NCBI GenBank assembly: GCA_040768125.1
Contig: JAXGNG010000007.1
Span: forward strand, 130,830 to 194,829
From: RBG-16-49-21 sp040768125
GTDB taxonomy: Bacteria > Spirochaetota > UBA4802 > UBA5550
Length of the DNA stretch: 64,000 nucleotides
Direction: 5' to 3'
This document shows, piece after piece, positions 1 through 8,465 of this stretch. The notes under the pieces were generated by a model. It was not told the DNA's origin and searched no databases. It saw only the letters and a list, made by a program, of their open reading frames with translations. A program made the translations under genes and the position numbers. Positions within the stretch are counted from its first letter, which is position 1; every line of letters begins with the position of its first letter.

Positions 1-703
1 GGAACGTGGGAAGGGCGCGCACGTCCTCGAGTATTCTCCCGGTTATGTGCGTAACGGTTTCCCGGCTTTTCAGCTCCCCTGGAATCCGCAGCGTGATCGT
101 GAAGGAGTCATTCCCCGACACGACGCGCAGATCGTCCCGGCCCATGCCCGCGTTTTTCATGAGGAGCGCCGTCAGTATGATCCCGAGGCCGGCGCCCTCG
201 GAGGAATCGTACATGTCCTCGTAGGCCTCGGAGAAGCCTTTGCACCGGGCGCTCCTCGCAAGGCGGGCGCGGATCCTTTCCAGCTCGGCGGGAAGCACGC
301 GGGCGTTGTTGGCGACGTCGATCTGGATCGAATCGGCCCCCTTCCTGAAGGTGACCACGACGCGGTAGGGACTCTCGAGGAGGCGGTCCCTCATCCGGTC
401 GGGATGAAGCGCCACCTCCCTGAACCGGGCCATGCCCTCCCGGTATTCCCCGTCGTTGGTGATGTCGAGGCCAAGGTCGTTGAACCAGATCCGCTTCATG
501 TTCGCCTTGACGCCGTTGTGCATCAACTCGCGGAGAACCGCCTCGAGGGTGTCGTAAAGGTAACCCATGTCGCCGCGGTAGAGGATCTTCGCGAGAAGGG
601 CATTGATCCCGTTCTCGATCTCCTTGCTCAGGTACTGGAAGGCCACGTAGGCCTCTCCTCCCCGCTCGAACTCGTTCACCATGTCATTCGAATCATAGTT
701 CAT
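1..703 (-). CDS. Histidine-kinase-like ATPase protein (3' part runs off the window)
   Basis: This reading frame starts at an ATG (701-703) and stays open to the left edge, so the C-terminus is missing. The translation begins MNYDSNDMVNEF. An N-box-like stretch, LRELMHNGVKAN, lies near residues 55-70, and a glycine-rich GAGLGIIL motif lies near residue 170. Together they suggest a GHKL-type ATP-binding fold. No His phosphoacceptor domain or membrane segment is visible in the 234 residues seen. It could be an anti-sigma-type or signalling ATPase with another domain beyond the edge. Strand choice rests on these motifs; the opposite strand also has long open frames, which I regard as shadows of high GC3. 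Confidence 0.75.
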   Translation of the reverse strand, partial: MNYDSNDMVNEFERGGEAYVAFQYLSKEIENGINALLAKILYRGDMGYLYDTLEAVLRELMHNGVKANMKRIWFNDLGLDITNDGEYREGMARFREVALHPDRMRDRLLESPYRVVVTFRKGADSIQIDVANNARVLPAELERIRARLARSARCKGFSEAYEDMYDSSEGAGLGIILTALLMKNAGMGRDDLRVVSGNDSFTITLRIPGELKSRETVTHITGRILEDVRALPTF

Positions 704-760
704 CGCTGACCGTTTCGCCCGGTATTTTCGAAGCCGGGCACTTCATCTATCGGCATATCC

Positions 761-2914
761 CTACCGCAATGTTATATGCCTGATTTCCCCGGGATCGGCG
801 TCGGTTACGGGCCCCTCACCCGCGGTCCCGGGCCCGGATATCCTGGCATAGAGACGGCCCGCCCATGTTGACGGGGCCGTCATGCCACCCATGTGTGCCG
901 CGCCGTCGGGCCCCTCCAGGACAAGCTCTGCCCGATCCCGCTCGAGGAGGCTGAAAAACCGCTCCGTGTACCCCCTGATCCGGAAATCGCCGGGGAGGTG
1001 GCATCGCCGCACGGGGAGACGCCGCGCGAGGTATTCGAATCCCGTGAGGGTGGCGAAGTCCCCCCGGTGCGCCCGGAGCACGACCTCCCGGCATTGAGCC
1101 GCGGCTGCTTCCTCGGCGACCCGCCCGAGGTGGCGCCTCCCGGGAGGAACGCCGATGATCGTCAGGGCCGACCCCTCCCTGGCGAGGACGAGCGCGCCAT
1201 TCTCGTGCCTGAATATCGTGGCGTGACGCCGCGCGTTCCAGGGGCCGGGAATCACGAGCCATGCCGTCACGACTGCGGCCGGCAGGGCCAGGAGCAGCGG
1301 CGGGGGAAGGAATCGCCTCAGGGCCAGGGGGGCCGCGAGACAGAAGATGACGACGGGGAGCGCGTTCCACGCATCCCCTCCGGCCCGGTGCAGACCCAGC
1401 CCGGAAAAAAGTCCGGCGATCATCCTCGCGGCGCCGTAGAGGAAGTCCCCGGCAAGGCCCAGCCATGATGCGGCGGAGGTGACGAGGGAGAGAAGATTGG
1501 CCGCGATTGAAGCGACCAGGAAAAGCGAAATCACCGGAATCACCGCGAGATTCGCGATGGGCCCCGCGAGGTTGATCTCGTTCATGCGGTACAGGATCAG
1601 GGGGACCACTATCGTCTGCGCCGCCAGGGAAACGGACAGGGGGCCCACAAGGGGCCCCGGGAGGCCCTCCAGGGCGCGCCGGTAGGGGCCATGGAACAGG
1701 AGTATTCCCAGGGTCGCTCCGTAGCTGAGCTGAAATCCCAGGCTGAAGAGGTCTTCCGGGTGGAGCATCATGATCAGGAGCGCGGAAAGGAAAAGGGCAT
1801 TGAACACGTTTACCTTCCTGTCCAGGACTCGCTGTATCCCGAACAGGAGGAACATGGCGCAGGCGCGCATAAGGGAAACCGGCATGTCGGTGATCCAGAG
1901 ATATCCGAGAACAAGGAGGCCCGTTACGGCGAGGATCAGCTTCATGGGAAGGCGGACAAGGCCAAGAAGAAACAGCGGGAGGGCCGCCACAACGGCCACG
2001 TGAAGCCCGCTCGCGGCAAGAACGTGGAGCACCCCCGCCCGCTTGAAGTCCGCCAGGGTCCCCTTGTCGATAAACTCCTGGTTGCCGAAATAGAGCGCCC
2101 TGGCGGCCGACGATGAATCCTTCCCGAAAAGGCGGTCGCAGTTTTCCGCGATGCGTTTCCGTATCGTTTCCCGGAAGGATCCGGCGCGCTCAAGGAAAAG
2201 AATCGGGGCATCCTCGAGGTAGATCACATGCCCGATTCCCTTCATCCTGAAGGCCCTCCCCCGATCCCCCGACGGCGCGATCTCGCGGGGCCTGGCGGAA
2301 AACCGGACCACGTCCCCGGGGCCGATATCGAAATCAGCCCCGCACCGCAGCAACCCGCGGCGGCGCGGAGTCTCGGAAAAACGGGTAGTCCCCCGGGGCG
2401 GCGCCGGGGCGAACCGGGCCACCGCTTCGACATGGTACCGCCTGAGCTTCACGCTCTCGACCTCGGCGATCCACTCCGTTCCCGGGGGCAGGGGTTCCAC
2501 GGGTCCAAGGAGGGACCTGACGCGAAAAAAGGAAACCGCGGAGAGCGCCACGCCGAGGAGGAGAAGCGCCCCGAGACGCACCGCGTTCCCGCTCTCGAAA
2601 AACGATCCCTCCCGCGCCGCCATTGAATTACGGTAGATGATGGGTAGTGACGCCCCCGCCATGACAACCAGGCATGCCCCCGTTACGAGCAGGGATCGTC
2701 CGGAAGCCCATCCGGCGGCGGTGACGATGGAGCCTGCGACGATGCCGCATAAAAAAAGAGACGGCACGAACAATCGTGCCGCCGGGCCCCGCGCATTTCC
2801 GAAACCGCCCCAAAAAAGGATGCGCTTCACGGCCGGGGTGGCACCACGCCACCGGGAGAGGGATCCAACGCCCTCGCTTTTCCTTCCCGATGATGAGCCC
2901 CTAGATTCTTCCAA
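761..2914 (-). CDS. comEC: ComEC/Rec2-type DNA-uptake channel protein, apparently without a catalytic beta-lactamase domain
   Basis: ComEC proteins form the inner-membrane channel for transforming DNA. The N-terminal third has several hydrophobic segments followed by a soluble OB-like region. The competence core starts near residue 270 (GNQEFIDKGTLADFKRAGVLHVLAASGLHV), with the family's HVLAASGLHV signature and many membrane helices. The C-terminal ~150 residues follow the last helix but show no HxHxDH metal motif, so the metallo-beta-lactamase domain is lost or degenerate. The start is uncertain: the TTG at 2914 overlaps the upstream gene by 14 bp, and an internal GTG at 2830 is the alternative. 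No other competence gene is nearby. Confidence 0.88.
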   Translation of the reverse strand: MEESRGSSSGRKSEGVGSLSRWRGATPAVKRILFWGGFGNARGPAARLFVPSLFLCGIVAGSIVTAAGWASGRSLLVTGACLVVMAGASLPIIYRNSMAAREGSFFESGNAVRLGALLLLGVALSAVSFFRVRSLLGPVEPLPPGTEWIAEVESVKLRRYHVEAVARFAPAPPRGTTRFSETPRRRGLLRCGADFDIGPGDVVRFSARPREIAPSGDRGRAFRMKGIGHVIYLEDAPILFLERAGSFRETIRKRIAENCDRLFGKDSSSAARALYFGNQEFIDKGTLADFKRAGVLHVLAASGLHVAVVAALPLFLLGLVRLPMKLILAVTGLLVLGYLWITDMPVSLMRACAMFLLFGIQRVLDRKVNVFNALFLSALLIMMLHPEDLFSLGFQLSYGATLGILLFHGPYRRALEGLPGPLVGPLSVSLAAQTIVVPLILYRMNEINLAGPIANLAVIPVISLFLVASIAANLLSLVTSAASWLGLAGDFLYGAARMIAGLFSGLGLHRAGGDAWNALPVVIFCLAAPLALRRFLPPPLLLALPAAVVTAWLVIPGPWNARRHATIFRHENGALVLAREGSALTIIGVPPGRRHLGRVAEEAAAAQCREVVLRAHRGDFATLTGFEYLARRLPVRRCHLPGDFRIRGYTERFFSLLERDRAELVLEGPDGAAHMGGMTAPSTWAGRLYARISGPGTAGEGPVTDADPGEIRHITLR

Positions 2915-3470
2915 CTTTTACTATAAACCCCAGATTTGCTCCGAATGACATCTTCGTGGACCTGTCGCCGATTCCGAGCCAGCCGTACATGAACGATCCC
3001 TCGATAAAAAGCCTTGTATCGAAGGTCGTGTGGAACATTACCGCCAGGGGCGCTCTCACCCCGGCGCCGCCCCTGAAACCCCTGTTCGAAGGCGGTGATT
3101 CGAAGTAGAGGCCGATGCCGGGCGCGAAGGTGACGATCTGCTTCACCGTGAACGCCGCCTTTCCGGAAATGGTAACATAGCAGTGATGAAGCGGTTTTCG
3201 ATACTCATTGTAGGCGTACTGCACGGAGAAGTCGCCGATCAGCCATCGCGAGACGACCCAGAGTGATAATCCCCCGTGGTAATAATTTCCCGCCGAGCTT
3301 TCGCTTCGGTAGATATTCCGCCAGTCCCTGGTCGTGACACGCTGGACCCCACCGCCTCCCACGGGCCCAACGAAGGTGTACACGAGCTCCCGTTCCCGCT
3401 CCTGCGCCCGGGACTCACCGGCCGTCGCGGCGATCAAAACGACAAGGCAGGCTGTGAGGAAGCGCGCCAC
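2901..3470 (-). CDS. Small secreted outer-membrane beta-barrel-like protein
   Basis: This 189-residue protein has a signal peptide (MARFLTACLVVLIAATAGESRAQ) and then alternating, aromatic-rich short strands and glycine turns such as GGLSLWVVSRWLIGDFSV. That pattern is typical of small outer-membrane barrels. I do not recognise a named family. The start is a GTG at 3470, with GAGG 5-8 bases upstream. The gene lies 6 bp downstream of the LolA-like gene and overlaps the comEC frame, so the three probably form one transcription unit. Function unknown. Confidence 0.7.
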   Translation of the reverse strand: MARFLTACLVVLIAATAGESRAQERERELVYTFVGPVGGGGVQRVTTRDWRNIYRSESSAGNYYHGGLSLWVVSRWLIGDFSVQYAYNEYRKPLHHCYVTISGKAAFTVKQIVTFAPGIGLYFESPPSNRGFRGGAGVRAPLAVMFHTTFDTRLFIEGSFMYGWLGIGDRSTKMSFGANLGFIVKVGRI

Positions 3471-3476
3471 GTTGCC

Positions 3477-4082
3477 TCATCTCATCTGCAACGGGTTTGT
3501 CACGATACGGGCCCCCTCGGGCACCTTGAAATCAAACAGCGCGGGATTTACCTCCGCGGCGGTGCTCACGTCGGACAGAGAGAAGCTCATGACGCGTCCG
3601 TCGCTCCGCTTGAAGATCGCGCCCTTCAGCAAAAAGGTGCCGTCGACGCTCAGGATTATCTCGCGGTACACCCTGTCGTCGTTTTTAAGCTTGATCACGT
3701 AACCCGCTTCGTCCCCCGAGGCGATGCCCTCGTATCCGCCCACGAGGGCGGCGATCCCCCCGGATGACGAGCCAGGGGTAAGCTCCTGGACACCGCAGAG
3801 CTCGCTCACGGGGGAGTATATCCAGAGGTTTTTACCGTTCGTGACGAGGATCTTCACCGACGGGGAGGTGAACTTGACATAGATCTTGTCCGGCGCCATG
3901 TACTTGAAGCTTCCCGAATAGGTCAGCCCGTCAAGGGAGGTCCATGAAATGACGCCCGTGAGCTTCTCCATCCTGAGCATCCTGGCCCTGAATTTCCCCA
4001 CGGCCTCCTCAGCGGGAATGGGGAAAAGGGCGGAAGCCGAAAAGACCGCCAGAATCATGATAATCAACGTGAGCCTTTGCAT
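3477..4082 (-). CDS. LolA-like periplasmic lipoprotein carrier
   Basis: The protein has 201 residues with a signal peptide (residues 1-24). The body matches the LolA fold: a region on lowering substrate cohesion, VKILVTNGKNLWIYSP in the middle, and the closing pattern FDFKVPEGARIVTNPLQ, which resembles the LolA C-terminus. LolA carries lipoproteins from the inner membrane to the outer membrane. AGGAAAA precedes the ATG at 4082. It heads the unit with the barrel protein and ComEC. It could instead be another LolA/LolB-superfamily protein, since no LolCDE or LolB gene is in view. Confidence 0.8.
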   Translation of the reverse strand: MQRLTLIIMILAVFSASALFPIPAEEAVGKFRARMLRMEKLTGVISWTSLDGLTYSGSFKYMAPDKIYVKFTSPSVKILVTNGKNLWIYSPVSELCGVQELTPGSSSGGIAALVGGYEGIASGDEAGYVIKLKNDDRVYREIILSVDGTFLLKGAIFKRSDGRVMSFSLSDVSTAAEVNPALFDFKVPEGARIVTNPLQMR

Positions 4083-4336
4083 GGGTGTTTTCCTGTATGG
4101 TGAAACGAATGGATTTCGAATATGTTAAAGATTTTCATGCAAGGGTACTTCCCCGTCGAATATATTTCAACCAATAATTTTTACTCGCGGCCGCACCATC
4201 GGGGCGCACCGCCGGCAACCAGCGCGATCAATCAATCAGCATGGTGACGTCCCCGCCGTTCGATTTATCGCCGCGGAGCGGTAATATGCTTGAAATTACC
4301 CGCCCGGGGGCGTATGGATGATCCCGGAGGAGAACG

Positions 4337-5077
4337 ATGGGAAAGAAACGGAAACCGATCAGGGGCTACCTGATTGTTATCGTCATTGCCGCGGCGCTGG
4401 TCCTCTCATACGTATACAGCCGCCGGATCTACGTCTTTTATCTCAGCTATTACTGGGAAACTGTTCGAAAGTTGACGCCGGAGGACCAGGTCGATAAGGC
4501 GGAAGAGCTCTACCGCCGGGGAGACCATGCCGGGGCCGCCGATCTTCTCAGGACCCTGGCCCTGGTGTATCCCGACAACCGCGATATCGCGGCGCTTTAC
4601 GGTAGGACGCTCATCAACCTCGGCGATGGCGTCAGGGGCGCCGACATGATCCTCCTCGCATACGGCAGGGAGAAGATCCCCGGGGAAATTCTCGAGGAAA
4701 CGGTCCGCGCCCTCTTTGTCCGCCGCCACTACAGGGACATCCTTGACATTTTCCGGAGACAGACGCCGGGGCAGAACCCGAACCTGCTTTTCTATCACGG
4801 CATCGCCCTTTTCGAAATCGGAGACTATGGGGGGGCCATTGACCGCCTCACGGCAGCGCTGCGGGAGGGGCGGAGGGATTACGAGGTCTATCTTTTCCTC
4901 GGAAGGTCCCATGACATGAAGGGGGACACCGCCGGCGCCCTCCCCCACCTGGAGCGCGCCCGGGAGATGAACGTGGAGGACCCCCGCGTCGCGCGAAGCC
5001 TCGCCAAGGCGTACCGCAAGCTCGGGCGCTACGACGACGCGGAGAAGATTCTCCGGGCACTGAAGCGCCTCCCCTGA
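4337..5077 (+). CDS. Membrane-anchored TPR-repeat protein
   Basis: A strong GGAGGAG site precedes the ATG. Residues 9-28 form a single N-terminal membrane helix (YLIVIVIAAALVLSYVYS). From about residue 45 to the end there are tetratricopeptide-like helical pairs, for example the stretches with AEELYRRGDHAGAADLL, FYHGIALFEIGDYGGAIDRL and KAYRKLGRYDDAEKIL. TPR arrays are protein-protein scaffolds, so a role in an envelope complex is likely but the partner is unknown. It is transcribed divergently from the lolA-like unit across a 254 bp AT-richer gap (4083-4336), and convergently with the FadL gene that follows, 6 bp away. Confidence 0.85.
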   Translation: MGKKRKPIRGYLIVIVIAAALVLSYVYSRRIYVFYLSYYWETVRKLTPEDQVDKAEELYRRGDHAGAADLLRTLALVYPDNRDIAALYGRTLINLGDGVRGADMILLAYGREKIPGEILEETVRALFVRRHYRDILDIFRRQTPGQNPNLLFYHGIALFEIGDYGGAIDRLTAALREGRRDYEVYLFLGRSHDMKGDTAGALPHLERAREMNVEDPRVARSLAKAYRKLGRYDDAEKILRALKRLP

Positions 5078-5083
5078 GAACCC

Positions 5084-6406
5084 CTACCCCGCCCTGATCG
5101 TGACGCTCACACCCCAGGTCCAGGCCGACTTGTTCAGCTTTATCGAATCGAAGAACATCCTGTCGGTGATGAAGAAATAGTAGGCGGTCCCGCTTTCGAT
5201 GGAAACCCCCTCGGAGGCCCTGATCCTGACGCCCATGCCCACGCCTATCCTGGCGAGATCCGGATCGAAGGGGTTCTGCGCCCGGGGATACTTTTCCTGG
5301 GTGGTGTAGGATATCCCGATCCCGGGGGCGAAACCACTCACCTCAAACTCCACCCCGACCCCGATGCCGTGCCGGTGCCGGTGCTTGTAGTTCTCGGCGT
5401 TGCCGCTGGCGACCAGGGGCACCAGCGAAAGGGCCGGGGCCCCGAGGACCGCCGTGGCCCAATCGAAATAGGAAAACTCGTGGCTCTTCGTCAGGAGGTT
5501 CCTGGTCCCGAAGCCGCGCTCCCCCGTGAAGTCCAGGCGGTAGGACAGTTGAAGGGAGGCCCCCTCGCTCGATTTAAAATTGAGGCCTATGGAGAGGGAA
5601 TCGGCGAGGCGGCGCTCCATGATCCGCGAGTAGTGGTATTTAACGTTTCGCTCCGTGCCCCTGGCGATGAGCCTCGTGGTATAGAAAATCGAGAGCACGC
5701 TTTTGTCGGGAGGGCCCACCATCAGGCCGGCGAAGCCCGACCATCCGAAGGCGTGCCTGTCGACGCGGTCAACGGTCCCCAGTCCCGCCACGCCGGACGA
5801 ACTGCTGCCCTCGTAGTATCCGCACGACACGCCCCCGGCGAAGGCGACGTACTCGTGAAGGGAAAAGGCGCCGCCCAGGCTTCCCTTGAGCCAGTAGCCG
5901 TAGGCCTTCACGTAGCTGATAACGGGCAGCTCGGCGCCGCCCAGGGAAAGCGTTAGTCCCGCGTTCCGGAGGGTCCCCATCTGGATGCTGTCAAGTCCGA
6001 GGGAGAAATAGGCCGGGAGGGGCATCCCTCCCACGGGCTTCCGGTGATCAATGAACTCAACGCCCTCGGGCATGGAGAGTGATATGAAAAGAGCCCCCTG
6101 CCCGCCCCGGTAGACCGCGGCGAAGTTCGGGATGAACCAGGAGCCCGCCTCGTCCCTGCCGTTGGTAAAGGCCATTGACCAGGCGGCGGTCTTTGCCATG
6201 AGGCGATACCCCGCGTCGATATGGAATCCCTTTTCGAGTCCCACGAGGCCCGCGGGGTTGTGGTACGCGGCGTCAACGGTGCCCGAGGCGGCCGCCCGGC
6301 TCTGGGTGCGGAGCCAGGCAACGCTCATTTCCGATTCGGTGGAGGCGAGGACCCCGCGCGACGCGAAGGCCAGGGTGATGCAGAATGCCAGTGCGGCCCG
6401 TTTCAT
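5084..6406 (-). CDS. OmpP1/FadL-type outer-membrane channel (copy 1)
   Basis: This 440-residue protein has a signal peptide cut near residue 22. The family signature for hydrophobic-substrate channels is present: SRAAASGTVDAAYHNPAGLVGLEKG, the equivalent of the NPAGL hatch motif. A long series of amphipathic strands follows. The FadL/TodX family imports fatty acids or aromatic hydrocarbons across the outer membrane; the substrate here is unknown. It is clearly paralogous to the next gene (6617-7873), sharing the C-terminal blocks TQEKYPRAQNPFDPDL and IKLNKSAWTWGVSVT. AGAGGA lies upstream of the ATG. Confidence 0.9.
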   Translation of the reverse strand: MKRAALAFCITLAFASRGVLASTESEMSVAWLRTQSRAAASGTVDAAYHNPAGLVGLEKGFHIDAGYRLMAKTAAWSMAFTNGRDEAGSWFIPNFAAVYRGGQGALFISLSMPEGVEFIDHRKPVGGMPLPAYFSLGLDSIQMGTLRNAGLTLSLGGAELPVISYVKAYGYWLKGSLGGAFSLHEYVAFAGGVSCGYYEGSSSSGVAGLGTVDRVDRHAFGWSGFAGLMVGPPDKSVLSIFYTTRLIARGTERNVKYHYSRIMERRLADSLSIGLNFKSSEGASLQLSYRLDFTGERGFGTRNLLTKSHEFSYFDWATAVLGAPALSLVPLVASGNAENYKHRHRHGIGVGVEFEVSGFAPGIGISYTTQEKYPRAQNPFDPDLARIGVGMGVRIRASEGVSIESGTAYYFFITDRMFFDSIKLNKSAWTWGVSVTIRAG

Positions 6407-6550
6407 GGAGCGTTTATCCTCTTTTCATCGTCATTGCTGACAGAATGATCTATTCCCCGGGAATACGCAATTCAAATTTATCGGGGCGCTTCCCCGGACG
6501 GCCGGGGCAACGATACCGCCGGCGGTAATGGCGCGCTTTTTGAGGACCAT

Positions 6551-6589
6551 GAACGAAAAAAAAGCGGCGGGTGAGAAACCCGCCGCTTT
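6551..6589 (-). terminator. Rho-independent terminator of FadL copy 2
   Basis: A perfect 12 bp stem lies at 6561-6572 and 6578-6589 (AAAGCGGCGGGT and its complement) with a 5-base loop. On the minus strand it is followed by a run of T from 6560 down to 6555. It sits 28 bp beyond the stop codon of the gene at 6617-7873. Confidence 0.9.
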
Positions 6590-6616
6590 CCGTGCCTTTC
6601 AAAGGACCGGAGTGTC

Positions 6617-7873
6617 TTACATGACCTTCGCGGTAAGGCCGATGCCGAAGGACCATACGCTCTTGTTCAGCTTGATCAGGCCGAAACCCATGTGATCGGT
6701 GAAATAGGTGTATTTCGCCCCGCCAAGCTCGATGCTGAACTTTTCCGAAGGCATGATCTTGAAGCCGAGGCCCACGCCGATGTTCCTCAGGTTGGGATCG
6801 AAGGGAGACTGCGCCCTGGGATACTTCTCCTGGGTCCCGTAGGACACGCCGAGGCTCGCCAGGAACATCTTGTGGAGGGTGAACTCCGCGCCGAGGCCGA
6901 TCTTGTGGTCATGGCGATACTTATAGTTCTCGGAGTTGCCGCCCAGGGTCGGGTTAATAAGGTCAGCGTACGCGAAATTGGTCTGGTTCGTAAGGCCAAG
7001 GTACGCGAATCTCTCGCCCCTGGTGTTGGCATAATCATGCTGTCCCGCGAAGTTCATCTGCCACTGCGCCTGGAGCTCGATGGTGTCCGTGGGCTTCACG
7101 TTCAGGCCCACGAGGACATAGTCGGGAAGGCGCTCTTCAGCGATCTTGCTGTAATGGAATTTCACATCCACGTTCTTCCCGCGGGCGATGACCTTGCTGG
7201 AGTAGAGGGCCGTAATGCTCACTTCCTTGACCGGGGTCAGCATGATGCCGCCGAAACCGGAAAAGCCGTTCGCCGTCGTGACTTCTTTTGAAATCGTGCC
7301 GAGGCCCACGTAGCCGATCGCCTGTTCGCCGTTGTACATGCTGAACTTCACGCCGGCGGTCACGGCGAGCCAGTCGGTAAAGGCAAAGGCGCCGCCCACG
7401 GAGCTCTGGATCCAGAAGCTTTTCGCTTTCACCTTGCTCGGTAGTATCGGAGCCGCAGCGGCCGCGGGCTCGAGAAGAAGCGTGCCGATCCCGAACTTGT
7501 TCACGTAGTTAACCGTTCCGCCCCCGGCGGGCACGTACACTGACAGGAAGATCGCGCCCCTGTCATTCTTCCACGCAAGGCCGAGATTCGGCATTACCCA
7601 AGAAGGAGTCGCGTCATGGTAGTTCCCGAAGAGGAACTTGTGCATGTAGCGCTTCGCGCCCATCTGGTTCCCCAGGTCGATATACAGGCCATTCTCCATT
7701 TTCACCAGGCCTACGGGATTGTAGTAGACCGAGTCGACGGAGCTGATCGTCGCCGCCCGGGCCTGGGTCCGCGTGAAGCTGGTCGAATGGCTGTAGTTGT
7801 AGGCGAAAAGGTCCCCCGCCACGAAAGCGGAAACGAACAGTATCGCCCCCAGAAACAGTAAAAGTCTTTTCAT
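6617..7873 (-). CDS. OmpP1/FadL-type outer-membrane channel (copy 2)
   Basis: The start is set by AAGGAGG placed 6 bases before the ATG at 7873, giving 418 residues. The frame is open a further 62 codons upstream, but that part has no signal peptide. Residues 1-24 are a signal peptide (MKRLLLFLGAILFVSAFVAG). SSVDSVYYNPVGLVKMENG is the NPAGL-type hatch motif. It shares strand blocks with the adjacent copy 1, so the two arose by tandem duplication. Unlike copy 1 it has its own long leader and a strong terminator, so it is probably controlled separately. The transported compound is not known. Confidence 0.92.
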   Translation of the reverse strand: MKRLLLFLGAILFVSAFVAGDLFAYNYSHSTSFTRTQARAATISSVDSVYYNPVGLVKMENGLYIDLGNQMGAKRYMHKFLFGNYHDATPSWVMPNLGLAWKNDRGAIFLSVYVPAGGGTVNYVNKFGIGTLLLEPAAAAAPILPSKVKAKSFWIQSSVGGAFAFTDWLAVTAGVKFSMYNGEQAIGYVGLGTISKEVTTANGFSGFGGIMLTPVKEVSITALYSSKVIARGKNVDVKFHYSKIAEERLPDYVLVGLNVKPTDTIELQAQWQMNFAGQHDYANTRGERFAYLGLTNQTNFAYADLINPTLGGNSENYKYRHDHKIGLGAEFTLHKMFLASLGVSYGTQEKYPRAQSPFDPNLRNIGVGLGFKIMPSEKFSIELGGAKYTYFTDHMGFGLIKLNKSVWSFGIGLTAKVM

Positions 7874-8465
7874 AAAATCCTCCTTAGCTTGAAATACGTT
7901 TTTGTAAGTAAATGCAAAAATTCCTTCAGAATGGCGCCCACATACTAAAAAGACCTGACACCACAACCAACACTGCGCGGCCCGCTGATCATTAATGTCA
8001 GGTTCTTTCAGTACAATTCGCACCAAGTGATAACTAGTACGTATAAAACAAAATGTCAATTGATTTTTTTTTGTAACGTAATATTATTTAATTTGTCGTT
8101 TATCCATTACACATGAAGTTGTATTTTACCGGCAGTAAAATAATCCCGGCTTTCTTTCTCCCGGGCATGAGAATTCCCCGCGACACGGGCCCTGGTACAG
8201 TGGTCACGCATGGAGCGCCGAACGCGCGCGTCGCTCATAGTTAAAGGTTATGCAACGGGGACGGCGCCCTTTCTTTACATTTGATTATTTTACCATCCAA
8301 TAAAATAATGCTTGCGTAAAAGGGATTAATCGATATATGAACTGTTGATCATATCACCCCGCAACCACGGGAGGTCAACAGGACCGCCCGTGCAGGCCAA
8401 TCCATGTGAATGCGTCGTGGCGGGATTTCATGCCATGAAATCGAAATACAAGGACAGCGCCGGTC
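7874..8465. other. 592 bp intergenic region with promoter and leader of FadL copy 2
   Basis: No gene seen. The left part is the leader of FadL copy 2. It holds an inverted repeat, AAAAAGACCTGACA (7947-7960) and TGTCAGGTTCTTTC (7996-8009), which would pair with one bulge. The right part is AT-rich with A/T runs around 8060-8100 and 8270-8340 and probably carries the promoter of the GAF/SpoIIE gene, though I cannot fix its boxes. Confidence 0.6.
8031..8059 (-). promoter_or_regulatory. Candidate sigma-70 promoter of FadL copy 2
   Basis: On the minus strand TTGACA (8054-8059) is followed after 17 bp by TAGTTA (8031-8036). The -35 is perfect and the -10 is weak. A start near 8024 would give a leader of about 150 bases containing the inverted repeat. 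Confidence 0.5.
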
